A DNA stretch of 49,478 nt, from NCBI RefSeq assembly GCF_010211765.1, contig NZ_PDWO01000020.1, positions 1-49,478 on the forward strand, written 5' to 3'. A program made the position numbers and the translations under genes. The notes under the pieces are model-generated. The model ran no database searches and had not been told where the DNA came from. It saw only the letters and a program-made list of their open reading frames with translations. This document shows, piece by piece, positions 38,202 to 49,056 of this stretch. Source of the DNA: Pseudoxanthomonas kaohsiungensis. GTDB taxonomy: Bacteria; Pseudomonadota; Gammaproteobacteria; Xanthomonadales; Xanthomonadaceae. The stretch's first letter is position 1. The number at the start of each line of letters is the position of its first letter.

Positions 38202-40940
38202 ATGTTGAACCTGCAGCGCAACCTGCTGAGCGTCGCGCTCGCGTCGGCGATCACGCTGACCGTCAGCGGCGTCCATGCACAGACCGTCGACAGCGACGAA
38301 CAGAACACGCAAGCCGAGGCGACCGAGCTCGACACGATCGTCGTCACCGGCATCCGCGCCGGCATCGAGGGCGCGATCTCGACCAAGCGCGACGCCACCT
38401 CGATCGTCGAGGCGATCTCGGCCGAAGACATCGGCAAGCTGCCCGACGTCAGCATCGCCGAATCCATCGCGCGCCTGCCCGGCCTGGCCGCCCAGCGCGT
38501 GGCCGGCCGCGCCCAGGTGATCAGCGTCCGCGGCCTGTCGCCGGACTTCTCCACCACGCTGCTCAACGGCCGCGAGATGGTCAGCACCGGCGACAACCGC
38601 AGCGTCGAGTTCGACCAGTACCCGTCCGAGCTGGTCAACGGCGTCACCGTCTACAAGACCCCCGACGCGGCGCTGATCGGCCAGGGCCTGTCGGGCACCA
38701 TCGACATGCAGACCATCCGCCCGCTGGCCTACGACGGCTCGGCGGTGATGGTCGGCGGCCGCTACAGCCGCAACTCGCTGGACTCCGCAGCCAACTCGGA
38801 TGCCGACGGCCATCGCCTCAATGCCACCTACATCGGCAAGTTCGCCGACGACACCTTCGGCATCGCGATCGGCTACTCGCACATCAACGGCGCGATCCAG
38901 GAAAACCAGGTCGGCTGGTACGAGCCGTGGCAGGCGGTGGGCGACGGCTGGCGTCCGGGCGTGGATGCCGGCACTTACTACTCCGATGGCGTCAAGGCGC
39001 TGCGCCGTACCGGCTACGCAGAGCGCGACGGCCTGATGGCCACCCTGCAGTTCCGTCCCTCCAACGCCTGGACCAGCACGCTGGACCTGTTCTATACCAA
39101 GGCCGAGCAGGAAGACACCGCCAACCAGTTCGAGGTCAACCTCAGCGGCTGGAACGGCGGCTACAGCCCGGGCCTGCAGCTGACCGGCGTGACCACCAAC
39201 GGCAACGATACGTTCACCGGCGGCACGGCGAACAACGTCTATCCGCTGGTGCGCGGCATGTACAACAAGCGCGAGGACGAGATCAACGCGTTCGGCTGGC
39301 TCAACGAGTTCAACGTCGGCCAGGTCGCGGTCGTGGCCGACGTCGGCTACTCCAAGGCCACCCGTGACGAGCTCAACCTGGAGAACAACCTACAGCTGTA
39401 CCCGATGCCGCAACTGGACTCGGTGGACCTGCTGGTCAGGGGTTCGGGCTTCTCGCAGCTGACCCCCGGCCGCGACTACTCCGATCCCTCGGCGCTTTAC
39501 CTCAACAACACCATCTACGGCTCCGGCTACGGCAAGGTGCCCAGCGTCGAGGACGAGCTGAAGACCTTCAGGCTGGTCGGCACGATCCCGGCCGGCGGCT
39601 GGCTCTCGGGCGTCGACGTCGGCCTGAACTACGCCGACCGCCAGAAGGACAAGACCCAGCCGGAAGGCAACATCAACCTCGGCGCACAGGGCCCGATCGC
39701 GATCGGCGAGGACCTGCAGTACGGCCTGGTCAACCTCGGCTTCGCCGGCGTCGGCTACATCCCGTCTTGGAACGTGCCGGCCGCCGTTGCGCGCTACATG
39801 GACTTCCAGCCGGTCGACAACCTGTCGTACCTGATCCCCAAGGCGTGGACGGTCAACGAGGAGATCACCACCGGCTTCGTCCAGGCCGACATCGACACCG
39901 AGTGGGGCGGCGTGCCCGTCACCGGCAACGTCGGCGTGCAGGTCCAGCGCGTGGACCAGTCCTCCGACGCCAACTTCTGGGACGCCACCCAGCCGGCCGG
40001 CCAGGAGATCAGCCCGATCACCCTGGGCAAGACCTACACCGACGTGCTGCCGAGCATGAACCTGGCCTTCGCCTTCGAGCACGAGCAGATGCTGCGCGTG
40101 GCCCTGGCCAAGCAGACCGCGCGCCCGCGCGTGGACCAGATGCGCGCCTCGCTGGAGTTCGGCGTCAACACCGCCACCGGCCGCCCGGGCGGTTCCGGCG
40201 GCAACCCCGAGCTGGAGCCGTGGCGCGCCAATGCGTTCGACATCTCCTACGAGAAGTACTTCGGCACCAAGGCCTACGTGGCCGCCGCGTACTTCTACAA
40301 GGACCTGGAGAACTACATCTACACCCAGACCCGCGACGACTACGACTTCTCCGAGCTGCTGGCCGACTACGTGCCGCCGCCGGGCACGATGCCGCCGGAC
40401 AGCATCGGCGACTTCACCCAGCCGATGAACGGCGAGGGCGGCTCGCTGCAGGGCCTGGAGCTGACCGCGTCGATCCCGTTCGAGCTTTTCAGCACCGCGC
40501 TGACCGGTTTCGGCGTGGTCGCAAGCGCCAGCTTCTTCGACAGCAGCATCGAGATCCTGGATCCGGAAAGCGCGTCCAGCGTGGGCAGCGATCCGATCGC
40601 CCTGCCGGGCCTGTCGGACCGCGTCTACAACTGGACCCTGTACTACGAGCGCAACGGCTTCGAGGCCCGCATCAACCAGCGCCGCCGCTCGGACTTCATC
40701 GGCGAGATCGGCAACTTCAACGGCAACCGTTCGCTGCGCTACGTGGTCGGCGAGAACATCACCGACGCGCAGGTCAGCTACTCGTTCGGCAGCGGCAGCC
40801 TGGCCGGCATGACCCTGCTGCTGCAGGCCAGCAACCTGACCAACGAGGCCTACCAGACCTACGCCGGCAGCAAGGACCGTCCGCTCGAGTACATCGAGTG
40901 GGGCCGCACCATCACCTTCGGCGTGAACTACCGCTTCTGA
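38202..40940 (+). CDS. TonB-dependent receptor for maltodextrins
   Basis: The receptor is 912 residues. A signal (MLNLQRNLLSVALASAITLTVSGVHAQ) is followed by a short linker, ELDTIVVTGIRAGIEGAIS (TonB box region) and the plug (IGKLPDVSIAESIARLPGLAAQRVAGRAQVISVRG). A 22-strand barrel ends in the aromatic YRF. The plug follows the Xanthomonas/Caulobacter subfamily (TIGR01782 type). In Caulobacter the MalA receptor of this type imports maltodextrins. The site at 38047 and the flanking enzymes support the same job. ggaggggaaa precedes the ATG, and a hairpin follows at about 40955. Confidence 0.94.
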   Translation: MLNLQRNLLSVALASAITLTVSGVHAQTVDSDEQNTQAEATELDTIVVTGIRAGIEGAISTKRDATSIVEAISAEDIGKLPDVSIAESIARLPGLAAQRVAGRAQVISVRGLSPDFSTTLLNGREMVSTGDNRSVEFDQYPSELVNGVTVYKTPDAALIGQGLSGTIDMQTIRPLAYDGSAVMVGGRYSRNSLDSAANSDADGHRLNATYIGKFADDTFGIAIGYSHINGAIQENQVGWYEPWQAVGDGWRPGVDAGTYYSDGVKALRRTGYAERDGLMATLQFRPSNAWTSTLDLFYTKAEQEDTANQFEVNLSGWNGGYSPGLQLTGVTTNGNDTFTGGTANNVYPLVRGMYNKREDEINAFGWLNEFNVGQVAVVADVGYSKATRDELNLENNLQLYPMPQLDSVDLLVRGSGFSQLTPGRDYSDPSALYLNNTIYGSGYGKVPSVEDELKTFRLVGTIPAGGWLSGVDVGLNYADRQKDKTQPEGNINLGAQGPIAIGEDLQYGLVNLGFAGVGYIPSWNVPAAVARYMDFQPVDNLSYLIPKAWTVNEEITTGFVQADIDTEWGGVPVTGNVGVQVQRVDQSSDANFWDATQPAGQEISPITLGKTYTDVLPSMNLAFAFEHEQMLRVALAKQTARPRVDQMRASLEFGVNTATGRPGGSGGNPELEPWRANAFDISYEKYFGTKAYVAAAYFYKDLENYIYTQTRDDYDFSELLADYVPPPGTMPPDSIGDFTQPMNGEGGSLQGLELTASIPFELFSTALTGFGVVASASFFDSSIEILDPESASSVGSDPIALPGLSDRVYNWTLYYERNGFEARINQRRRSDFIGEIGNFNGNRSLRYVVGENITDAQVSYSFGSGSLAGMTLLLQASNLTNEAYQTYAGSKDRPLEYIEWGRTITFGVNYRF

Positions 40941-40951
40941 TGTCCCTCCCG

Positions 40952-40974
40952 CCCCGCCACGCCCGTGGCGGGGT
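40952..40974 (+). terminator. terminator-like hairpin after the TonB receptor
   Basis: ccccgccac, gccc loop, gtggcgggg, then ttt. A second hairpin (gcgccaccacc/ggtggtggcgc) follows within 40 bases. The hairpins separate the receptor from the GH13 gene, so expression of that gene may depend on read-through. Confidence 0.65.
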
Positions 40975-41073
40975 TTCCGCCGCGCCACCACCCCGGTGGT
41001 GGCGCGGTGGCACTTTTCCGCATGCTCGGCCCGCCTGGAGCGCGGCCCGCTGGCCAGACCGGAACCGAACCCC

Positions 41074-42687
<1,614 letters not shown>

Positions 42688-42788
42688 CGGCGCTGGCGTA
42701 ACGGGGGCATGGGCCGCCACGCAGCGGCCTTCGCGGTCGTTTCACCACGACCGCGGCAGCGTGGGCGCCTCCCCCGCGATCCGCATGC

Positions 42789-43913
42789 ATGCCGCCACCC
42801 CACGCGCCACGCACCGTCTACACCCTGCGCGCCTGCACGCAGCCGCGCAGCAGGCATGAGCGCGCCAGCCAGGACTGGGTGGCACGCAGGCTCGCCTCGC
42901 TGTGCGGCTGGGCGTACGGCGGTGCCCACGAAGCCCGCAGCGCCCCCGCCTGGCATCCCTACTTCGTGCCCGACGAGACCCTGGACCTGGAGCAGGCGAC
43001 GCGACTGGGCATCCAGGGCGAGGACGACCTGTTCGGCGGCGTGGTACCCCATGCGTTCGTCGCCAGCAAGGTGATCACGCATGGCGTGCCCGATACCGCC
43101 TCGCCGGTCCCCCGTGGCTGGAGCCACGCGCTGGCCAAGCGGCTCGACGGGGCGGTCCTGCCCGGGTTCACCGCGTTCGACGCCGGGGCGATCGCCACCG
43201 CCGGCCAGCAGCTGCTCGCGCACGGCGGCAGGGTGCGGGTGAAGGAAGCCCAGGCGCGTGGCGGCCACGGCCAGCACCTCGCCGCCGACGCCGGCTCCCT
43301 GCGACGGATCGCGGCCGAGCTGGATCCGGAGGCGCTGCACCGCCACGGGGTGGTCATCGAGCAGCACCTGGACGAGGCCACCACCTGCAGTGTCGGCGAG
43401 ATCCGGGTTGCCGGAAGGCGCCTGGCCTACCTTGGCATCCAGCACGAGGTCACCGACCGCCATGGCCGCGCGGTCTACGGCGGGTCGTCGTTGCGCGTGC
43501 TCGAGGGCGGGATGGACACGCTGGGCGCGCTGGCGCGCAACGACGGCGAGCGGGCCGCGATCGCGCTGGCGCGTCGGTACGACGCGGCGGTCGAGGCCGC
43601 CTACCCCGGCTTCTTCGCCTCGCGGCGCAACTACGACGTGGTCGCCGGGTTGGATGCACGGGGCCAGCAGCGCTGTGGCGTGCTGGAGCAGTCGTGGCGG
43701 GTGGGTGGCGCGTCGCCTGCCGAGCTGGTTGCGCTGGCGGCGTTCCTGCAGCCGCACCGGCCGGCGGCGGTCGAGGCCACCTGCCGCGAATCGCACGATC
43801 CCGCCCATGCGCCGCCGCCGGGCGCCGACACACTTTTCCACGATCCGGAGGCCGCCCACGGCCCGGTGATCAAATACGCACGCGTGGAGGGCATCGATGG
43901 ACATCCGGCTTGA
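42789..43913 (+). CDS. DUF3182 family protein
   Basis: The 374-residue soluble protein matches the layout of the DUF3182 family: [51 protein letters not shown] and [15 protein letters not shown], with a later [19 protein letters not shown]. The pattern (Gly-rich loop, Glu-rich sheet) is reminiscent of ATP-grasp ligases, but that is an inference from spacing only. Function unknown. The next gene overlaps it by 17 bases, so the pair is co-translated. Confidence 0.82.
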   Translation: MPPPHAPRTVYTLRACTQPRSRHERASQDWVARRLASLCGWAYGGAHEARSAPAWHPYFVPDETLDLEQATRLGIQGEDDLFGGVVPHAFVASKVITHGVPDTASPVPRGWSHALAKRLDGAVLPGFTAFDAGAIATAGQQLLAHGGRVRVKEAQARGGHGQHLAADAGSLRRIAAELDPEALHRHGVVIEQHLDEATTCSVGEIRVAGRRLAYLGIQHEVTDRHGRAVYGGSSLRVLEGGMDTLGALARNDGERAAIALARRYDAAVEAAYPGFFASRRNYDVVAGLDARGQQRCGVLEQSWRVGGASPAELVALAAFLQPHRPAAVEATCRESHDPAHAPPPGADTLFHDPEAAHGPVIKYARVEGIDGHPA

Positions 43914-44706
43914 CGCGGTCGAGATCGGCATCGGCGGCGACCGGATCGGCGGGACCCTGCTGTCGCCGGCGCCGGTGCTGCCCGGGGTGCTGTTCGTGCA
44001 CGGCTGGGGCGGCAGCCAGGAACACGACCTGGGCCGCGCCCGCCAGGCCGCCGGCATCGGTTGCCATTGCCTGACCTTCGACCTGCGCGGCCATGAACGC
44101 ACCGCCGAACAGTGGGAGACCGTCAGCCGCCGGCAGAACCTGGACGACCTGCTGGCAGCGTACGACTGGTTCGTCGCCCGGCCCGACGTGGACCCGGCCG
44201 CGATCGCCGTGGTCGGGATCAGCTACGGCGGCTACCTGGCCAGCCTGCTCACCGCGCTCAGGCCGGTGCACTGGCTCGCGCTGCGCTCGCCGGCGATCTA
44301 CAAGGACGAAGGCTGGGAGCTGCCCAAGCGCAAGCTGCACGAAGATCCCGACCTGCCCGCGTTCCGCCGGCGCCCGCTGGCCTGGGGCGACAACCGCGCG
44401 CTCGCCGCCTGCCACGCGTTCGGCGGCGATGCGCTGCTGGTCGAGGCCGAGCACGACGAGATCGTCCCGCACCGGGTCATCGAGAACTACGCCACGGCGT
44501 CCGCCCCCGCCAGTTCGCTCACCCGCCGGCGGATCGCCGGGGCCGACCACGCCTTTTCCGGCAAGGCCGAGCAGAAGGCCTACACCGACGTGCTGGTCGG
44601 CTGGCTCACCGAAATGGTGCGCTCGGCGCGCGAGAGGCAGGCCCACGACAAGGTGGCCGAACGCAAGCGGCTGCGTCGCGCGGGGGAAATCCAGGCGCGC
44701 GGGTGA
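43897..44706 (+). CDS. alpha/beta-hydrolase (S9-like)
   Basis: This 269-residue cytoplasmic alpha/beta-hydrolase has [12 protein letters not shown] (oxyanion loop), [12 protein letters not shown] with the nucleophile Ser in [19 protein letters not shown] with the acid Asp, and [16 protein letters not shown] with the catalytic His. It resembles prolyl-oligopeptidase-related serine hydrolases. The substrate is unknown. The 17-base overlap with the DUF3182 gene suggests that the two act together. Confidence 0.9.
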   Translation: MDIRLDAVEIGIGGDRIGGTLLSPAPVLPGVLFVHGWGGSQEHDLGRARQAAGIGCHCLTFDLRGHERTAEQWETVSRRQNLDDLLAAYDWFVARPDVDPAAIAVVGISYGGYLASLLTALRPVHWLALRSPAIYKDEGWELPKRKLHEDPDLPAFRRRPLAWGDNRALAACHAFGGDALLVEAEHDEIVPHRVIENYATASAPASSLTRRRIAGADHAFSGKAEQKAYTDVLVGWLTEMVRSARERQAHDKVAERKRLRRAGEIQARG

Positions 44707-44869
44707 GGGCCCGAACCGGGTGCCGGGGAGCGCCGCCGGCAACCGGCAGATCGCGTTTCCCGCGATTTTTACTGCATTTCCCCCTTGGCGCCGGGCCGCG
44801 CATGGCCTACATTCGCCTTGCCGACGCCGTCGGTGACCAAAACCACCCTATTTACGGAACAGGAAAGTT

Positions 44870-45274
44870 ATGGCGAAGACCACCAAGAAGCCGGCCGCCA
44901 AGAAGGCCGCGCCGAAAGCGGCGAAGGCCGCCCCGAAGAAGGCGGCTCCGGCTGCCGCCAAGCCGCTCAAGGAAGTCCTGGGCAAGTCCGCGCTGGTGAA
45001 GCACCTGGCCGAGACCAGCGGCGTGGCCGCCAAGGACGTCAAGGCCGTGCTCGCTGCGGTCGAAGACGCCGTCTCCGGCGCGATCAGCAAGAAGGGCGCG
45101 GGCAGCTTCACCCTGCCGGGCCTGTTCAAGGTCACCTCGGTCAAGGTTCCGGCCAAGCCGAAGCGCAAGGGCATCAACCCGTTCACCAAGGAAGAGCAGT
45201 GGTTCGCCGCCAAGCCGGCTTCGGTGAAGGTGAAGGTGCGTCCGCTGAAGAAGCTCAAGGACGCCGCGGCCTGA
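44870..45274 (+). CDS. HU-family DNA-binding protein with Lys/Ala-rich N-terminal tail
   Basis: A 134-residue protein. The first ~33 residues are a histone H1-like Lys/Ala/Pro repeat (MAKTTKKPAAKKAAPKAAKA and on). The remainder is an HU/IHF domain with KSALVKHLAETSGVAAKDVKAVL and AGSFTLPGLFKVTSVKVPA. The DNA arm is KPKRKGINPFTKEEQWF. Tailed HU proteins occur in several bacteria and may compact DNA through the tail. The gene has its own upstream region of about 160 bp. Cytoplasmic nucleoid role by family. Confidence 0.95.
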   Translation: MAKTTKKPAAKKAAPKAAKAAPKKAAPAAAKPLKEVLGKSALVKHLAETSGVAAKDVKAVLAAVEDAVSGAISKKGAGSFTLPGLFKVTSVKVPAKPKRKGINPFTKEEQWFAAKPASVKVKVRPLKKLKDAAA

Positions 45275-45448
45275 TTGGCGCGAGTTCCAAGATTTCCCGA
45301 CGGGGCGGCAGCGATGCCGCCCCGTCCTGTTTTGCGGTCCGCTGATTCGACGGTTGCCCCAGGGTCCAACAGCATCCTGCCGCCCGGCACGAGCGTGCCC
45401 GGTACTGATCACCCGCCCTTGCCGCGCGACCGCGGAGACTGCGGGCGC

Positions 45449-46024
45449 ATGCCTGCCACCGCGCCCAACCTGCCCCGCCGTTTCGCCCGTGCCCTGGCGC
45501 GCACGCTGCTCGGCCTGCTGTGGCTGGCCCTGCTCGCACTGGGCGCGCTGTGGGCCTGGCGACAGCCTTTCATGGAGCGGGCGCGCACGCTGTGGGAACT
45601 TTCGCGGATGCCGCCGCCGGCGACCTTGCCGGTTCCCGTCCAGAGCGTGGCGCCGCGGCAGGTCGCCGACACGTTCGGCGCGCCACGCGGTGCCGACCGG
45701 CGCCACGAAGGGGTAGACATCTTCGCCCCCCGCGGCACGCCGGTGACCAGCACCACCCGTGGAGTCGTGGTGGCGATCAACGACCGCGGGCTTGGCGGCC
45801 GCCAGGTCTGGGTGCTGGGCCCGGCCGGGGAGCGCCACTACTACGCGCATCTGGACGACTGGGCCCCGGGGCTGGCCGAAGGCGATGTGGTCGAAGCCGG
45901 TGCAGCGCTGGGCACGGTGGGCAACAGCGGCAACGCGCGCGGGACGCCACCGCACCTGCACTACGGCGTGTATGGAAGCGACGGCGCACTGGACCCGCTG
46001 CCGCGGATGCGCGCCGTGCGCTGA
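45449..46024 (+). CDS. M23-family LytM-like peptidase
   Basis: The 191-residue protein has one N-terminal membrane anchor (ARTLLGLLWLALLALGALWAW) and a LytM/peptidase M23 domain. RRHEGVDIFAPRGTPV holds the first His and Asp zinc ligands, HYYAHLD lies in the core, and PPHLHYGVY (HxH) completes the site. The active-site residues are intact, so it may cleave peptidoglycan cross-links rather than act only as an activator. The ATG at 45449 avoids a long unsupported upstream frame that begins with TTG right after the HU stop. Confidence 0.88.
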   Translation: MPATAPNLPRRFARALARTLLGLLWLALLALGALWAWRQPFMERARTLWELSRMPPPATLPVPVQSVAPRQVADTFGAPRGADRRHEGVDIFAPRGTPVTSTTRGVVVAINDRGLGGRQVWVLGPAGERHYYAHLDDWAPGLAEGDVVEAGAALGTVGNSGNARGTPPHLHYGVYGSDGALDPLPRMRAVR

Positions 46025-46125
46025 ACGCCGGGCTCGCCGCCATGGAACGGACCATCGTGGCCGCAGCCCTCGTTCGCGGCGCCGCGGGCGCCTACCTTGG
46101 CATGGCCCCACGCACGAGGTCTTCC

Positions 46126-46428
46126 ATGGCTCCCACCCCCCACCGCTACCGCGTCACCGTTACTCCGGTCGAGCGCGATGGCCTGCCCTGCCGCGGCCGC
46201 TGCAGCATCGAATTCGACCAGGCCTGCGGAGAGGACTGGATGCGCATGCTCGAGAACAGCCAGCGCCTGCCGGGCTTCAGCGGCGACGAACGCACCGCGC
46301 TGGTGGTCGGCCTGCGCCTCCTCGACAGCCTGGCACGCGAGCCGCGCCAGCGCGGCGAGGATCCGCTTGCCGGCCTGCGCGCACCGCTCGACGCCTTGCT
46401 GCGGAAGCTGGCCGCCGCGCCGCACTGA
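46126..46428 (+). CDS. DUF3861-like protein, 100 aa
   Basis: MAPTPHRYRVTVTPVERDGLPCRGRCSIEFDQ is the recognisable start of DUF3861-type proteins, followed by a helical part (EDWMRMLENSQRLPGFSGDER). Function is unknown. gagg lies 6 bases before the ATG at 46126. An upstream Met at 46042 would add an unconserved tail. It is on the same strand as the M23 gene. Confidence 0.8.
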   Translation: MAPTPHRYRVTVTPVERDGLPCRGRCSIEFDQACGEDWMRMLENSQRLPGFSGDERTALVVGLRLLDSLAREPRQRGEDPLAGLRAPLDALLRKLAAAPH

Positions 46429-46507
46429 CCGTCCGTAGCCCGACGCGCCCGCGCGACGGCGTCCGCCTGCAGGCTATCCTGCCGCCAGTCCCCACCGGCG
46501 GAAGTCC

Positions 46508-47029
46508 ATGCGCTACCGGCTGCCCCTGCTCGCCCTGCTCGTCCTTCCACTGGCACAGTGTTCCTGCCAGCGCGACGCCGACACCCCGCCGACCGCGCAG
46601 GTGCCGGTCGACGCGACGCTGGCGGGCGCATCCCGGGACGAGCCCAACGCGCGCAACCGGGCGATCGCCGACGCATCCTCGACTGCCGCCCAGGCGGCAG
46701 CCGCCACCCTGCATGCGTACCTGGGCGCCCTTCCGGCTGCCGACCGGACCCGCGCCGATGCCTACTGGGCTGGAGGCGACCCCGGCCGGACGCCGGGGGA
46801 CGCCGCGTTGCGCGCCATCCCAGGCCTGCGCAGCATGCGCATCCAGAACGCCCCACCGGTGGCGCTGGACCGCGAATCGCCGCCGCGCGCCTACGAGATC
46901 CCGGTCGACCTGCGCCTGGATACCGCGTCCGGCCCGGCGCGGATGCGCGGCGCCTACCGGATGCGCACGCGCATCGACGGCCAGGGCTGGGAGATCACTT
47001 CCGCGTCGCTGCAACCCGAGCTGGATTGA
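46508..47029 (+). CDS. predicted lipoprotein, 173 aa
   Basis: MRYRLPLLALLVLPLAQCSC is a lipoprotein signal with lipobox LAQC. The mature part is Ala/Asp-rich, with IPGLRSMRIQNAPPVALDRE and a terminal MRTRIDGQGWEITSASLQPELD beta hairpin. I do not recognise a family. It lies between DUF3861 and DUF1439 genes, both also of unknown role. Confidence 0.8.
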   Translation: MRYRLPLLALLVLPLAQCSCQRDADTPPTAQVPVDATLAGASRDEPNARNRAIADASSTAAQAAAATLHAYLGALPAADRTRADAYWAGGDPGRTPGDAALRAIPGLRSMRIQNAPPVALDRESPPRAYEIPVDLRLDTASGPARMRGAYRMRTRIDGQGWEITSASLQPELD

Positions 47030-47095
47030 TCGCTAATCCGCGATTCACTCCAACGCGGGAAGATGCAGGCATCGCCCTACCGCGGAAGCCCTACG

Positions 47096-47695
47096 ATGCG
47101 ACGATTCCACCTGCTGCAGGCATGGGCCGTGCTAGCCCTCGGCGCATGCGCCGGCGCCTCGCTCGCCGCGCCGCAGATCGACGGACGGCAGGTACGGGTA
47201 CCGGCCGCCGACGCACAGCATTTCCTGGCAGGCCAGCTCCCGCACCGGCAGGACATGCTGGGCGGGCTGGCCGAGGTGACCGTGAGCCGGCCGGAACTGG
47301 CCATCCCCCCGGGCACGCGCATGCAGCTGGGGCTGGACGTGGCCGTGGCCATGGCCGGCGGCGCGCCGGTGCCGATGGGCCGGCTGGAGTTGACCAGCGC
47401 CCTGCGCTACGACCCGGCGCAGCGGGCGCTGTTCCTGGAGCAGCCGCGGATCGAGGACTTCCGTCCGTCCGGCGGCGGCCAGGGCCTGGACGAGGCCAGC
47501 CGCGGCCTGCTCAATGCCTGGCTGGTCGACTACGCGCGCAAGGAACCGGTCTATCGCATCGATCCGGCGCTGGCGGCGATGGTCGGCGGACTCGACGTGG
47601 CATCGGCCGGCGTCGAGAACGGCCAGCTGGTGCTGACCTTCAACCAGGATATCGGCGCGATGGCCGGCGCAATGGCGCCGGCGCAGGCCGACTGA
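47096..47695 (+). CDS. DUF1439 family lipoprotein
   Basis: The 199-residue protein has signal MRRFHLLQAWAVLALGAC (lipobox LGAC). Its beta-rich mature domain with VSRPELAIPPGTRMQLGLDVAVAM and ALRYDPAQRALFLEQPRIEDF matches YceB/DUF1439 proteins, lipid-binding-type envelope proteins of uncertain job. The start at 47096 is chosen because the signal begins there. A longer frame to 47063 is not signal-like. Confidence 0.82.
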   Translation: MRRFHLLQAWAVLALGACAGASLAAPQIDGRQVRVPAADAQHFLAGQLPHRQDMLGGLAEVTVSRPELAIPPGTRMQLGLDVAVAMAGGAPVPMGRLELTSALRYDPAQRALFLEQPRIEDFRPSGGGQGLDEASRGLLNAWLVDYARKEPVYRIDPALAAMVGGLDVASAGVENGQLVLTFNQDIGAMAGAMAPAQAD

Positions 47696-47712
47696 ACCCC
47701 GCCGGTGCTGCC

Positions 47713-48180
47713 TCAGCGCTTGGGCTGCAGCATCGTTCCGGTGCACTTGGGCGAGCCGCACAGGCACGCCCAGATCTTCTTCAGCCGCGGCGTGTGCCGT
47801 TCGGCCAGGGTGATGCCGTAGTTGTAGGACAGCTCTTCGCCGGGGCGGATGTCGCGGATCGCCTCGATGAAGACGCGGTCCTTGCGCGAATCGCCGCCCT
47901 CGTCCTCCTCGATCAACGCCTCGCAGTTCGGATCGCAGCTGTGGTTGATCCAGCGCGCGTCGTTGCCCTCGTAGCTGGCGTCGATGACCCAGTCGTCGTT
48001 GAGGGTGAACAGGAAGGTGTGGCCGCTGTCGACGTCGCCGCCGACGTCGTTGTCCACTTCCTCGTGGGTGCGCCGCCGGCCCTTGTACTCGATCACCCGT
48101 TCGCCCTTGCGGATCGGCGCCGCGGCGAACACGCCGTTGCCGTGGATGGGCGATTTCCTGGCGACGATCTTGCGGGGCAT
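47713..48180 (-). CDS. SET-domain lysine methyltransferase-like protein
   Basis: It is 155 residues. MPRKIVARKSPIHGNGVFAAAPIRKGERVIEYKG is the SET start. NHSCDPNCEALIEE (SAM/substrate), GEELSYNYGI (catalytic Tyr) and a post-SET cysteine cluster CLCGSPKCTGTM follow. Related bacteria carry this gene as a stand-alone protein. Known family reaction: lysine methylation of proteins with SAM. The target is unknown. The start at 48180 excludes 44 unsupported upstream residues. Confidence 0.9.
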   Translation of the reverse strand: MPRKIVARKSPIHGNGVFAAAPIRKGERVIEYKGRRRTHEEVDNDVGGDVDSGHTFLFTLNDDWVIDASYEGNDARWINHSCDPNCEALIEEDEGGDSRKDRVFIEAIRDIRPGEELSYNYGITLAERHTPRLKKIWACLCGSPKCTGTMLQPKR

Positions 48181-48392
48181 GCGGAGTCCGGTGGCGTGGG
48201 GTAGACGGGGATTCTCGCCGATGCGGCCCCTCAGCCCAAGCCCGCGCGTCGCGTGGCGGCCCTCGCGCCGCCGATCGCCGCACCTGCCGGTCGTCATTGC
48301 CCCCTTTGTCACGGGATGCCGGCAGGTTGGCCGCGGCCACGTGCGACCGTCGTTCTCACCCGGTCATCCACTCCACCACCGGACTTGCCTCC

Positions 48393-48980
48393 ATGCGATC
48401 ACCGCGCACCCGCCTTGCCGTTCCCGCCACGCTGCTGCCCGCCCTCTCCCTGCTGCTGGTCGCCTGCCAGCCGCAGGCCACCCAGGCACCGACCACTTCG
48501 CCAGCGGCTGCCGCTACGGCCGCCCCGGCGGCGGCGCCGGTCGACCTCGTCGCCCGCGGCGAATACCTGGTGCGCATCGCCGGGTGCAACGACTGCCATA
48601 CCGCGGCCTACGCGGAAAACCAGGGCAAGGTGCCGAAGGAACAGTGGCTGACGGGTTCGCCGCTGGGCTTCCACGGCCCCTGGGGCACGACCTATGCGTC
48701 GAACCTGCGCCTGCGCATGCAGGACTTCAGCGAGGACGAGTGGCTGGCCTACAGCGCCAACCTGCGGACGCGGCCGATCATGCCGGACTTCGCCGTCCGC
48801 GACATGACCGAGGAAGACCGCCGTGCCCTGTACCGCTTCATCCGTGGGCTTGGCCCGGCCGGTTCGCCGGCGCCGGCGGCGCTGCCCCCGGGCCAGACCC
48901 CTCCCTTGCCGCACATGGCCCTGGTGCTGCCACCTCCCCCGGCCGACGCGGCGGGCGCGCACGCACCCAACGCCCACTGA
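48393..48980 (+). CDS. c-type cytochrome lipoprotein
   Basis: The 195-residue protein starts MRSPRTRLAVPATLLPALSLLLVACQPQ (lipobox LVAC) with an Ala/Thr-rich linker. The haem motif CNDCH (CxxCH) is at about residue 69, RPIMPDFAVRDM carries a candidate Met ligand, and MTEEDRRALYRFIRGLG closes the domain. The last 45 residues are Pro/Ala/His-rich. It probably carries electrons in the envelope. No oxidase or dehydrogenase partner is adjacent. Confidence 0.88.
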   Translation: MRSPRTRLAVPATLLPALSLLLVACQPQATQAPTTSPAAAATAAPAAAPVDLVARGEYLVRIAGCNDCHTAAYAENQGKVPKEQWLTGSPLGFHGPWGTTYASNLRLRMQDFSEDEWLAYSANLRTRPIMPDFAVRDMTEEDRRALYRFIRGLGPAGSPAPAALPPGQTPPLPHMALVLPPPPADAAGAHAPNAH

Positions 48981-49015
48981 AGCCGGTCCCCGGCCGGGTT
49001 GGCCGGGCGGCGTCA

Positions 49016-49040
49016 AAAGCGTACAATTTCGGTACGCTTT
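49016..49040. promoter_or_regulatory. 9-bp inverted repeat upstream of the SUF regulator
   Basis: aaagcgtac, 7 bases, gtacgcttt is a perfect inverted repeat 16 bases before the Rrf2 gene start. Position and symmetry fit an autoregulatory Rrf2 dimer site. A start-proximal RNA hairpin is the other reading. Confidence 0.65.
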
Positions 49041-49056
49041 AACGAACCCGCCCGCC

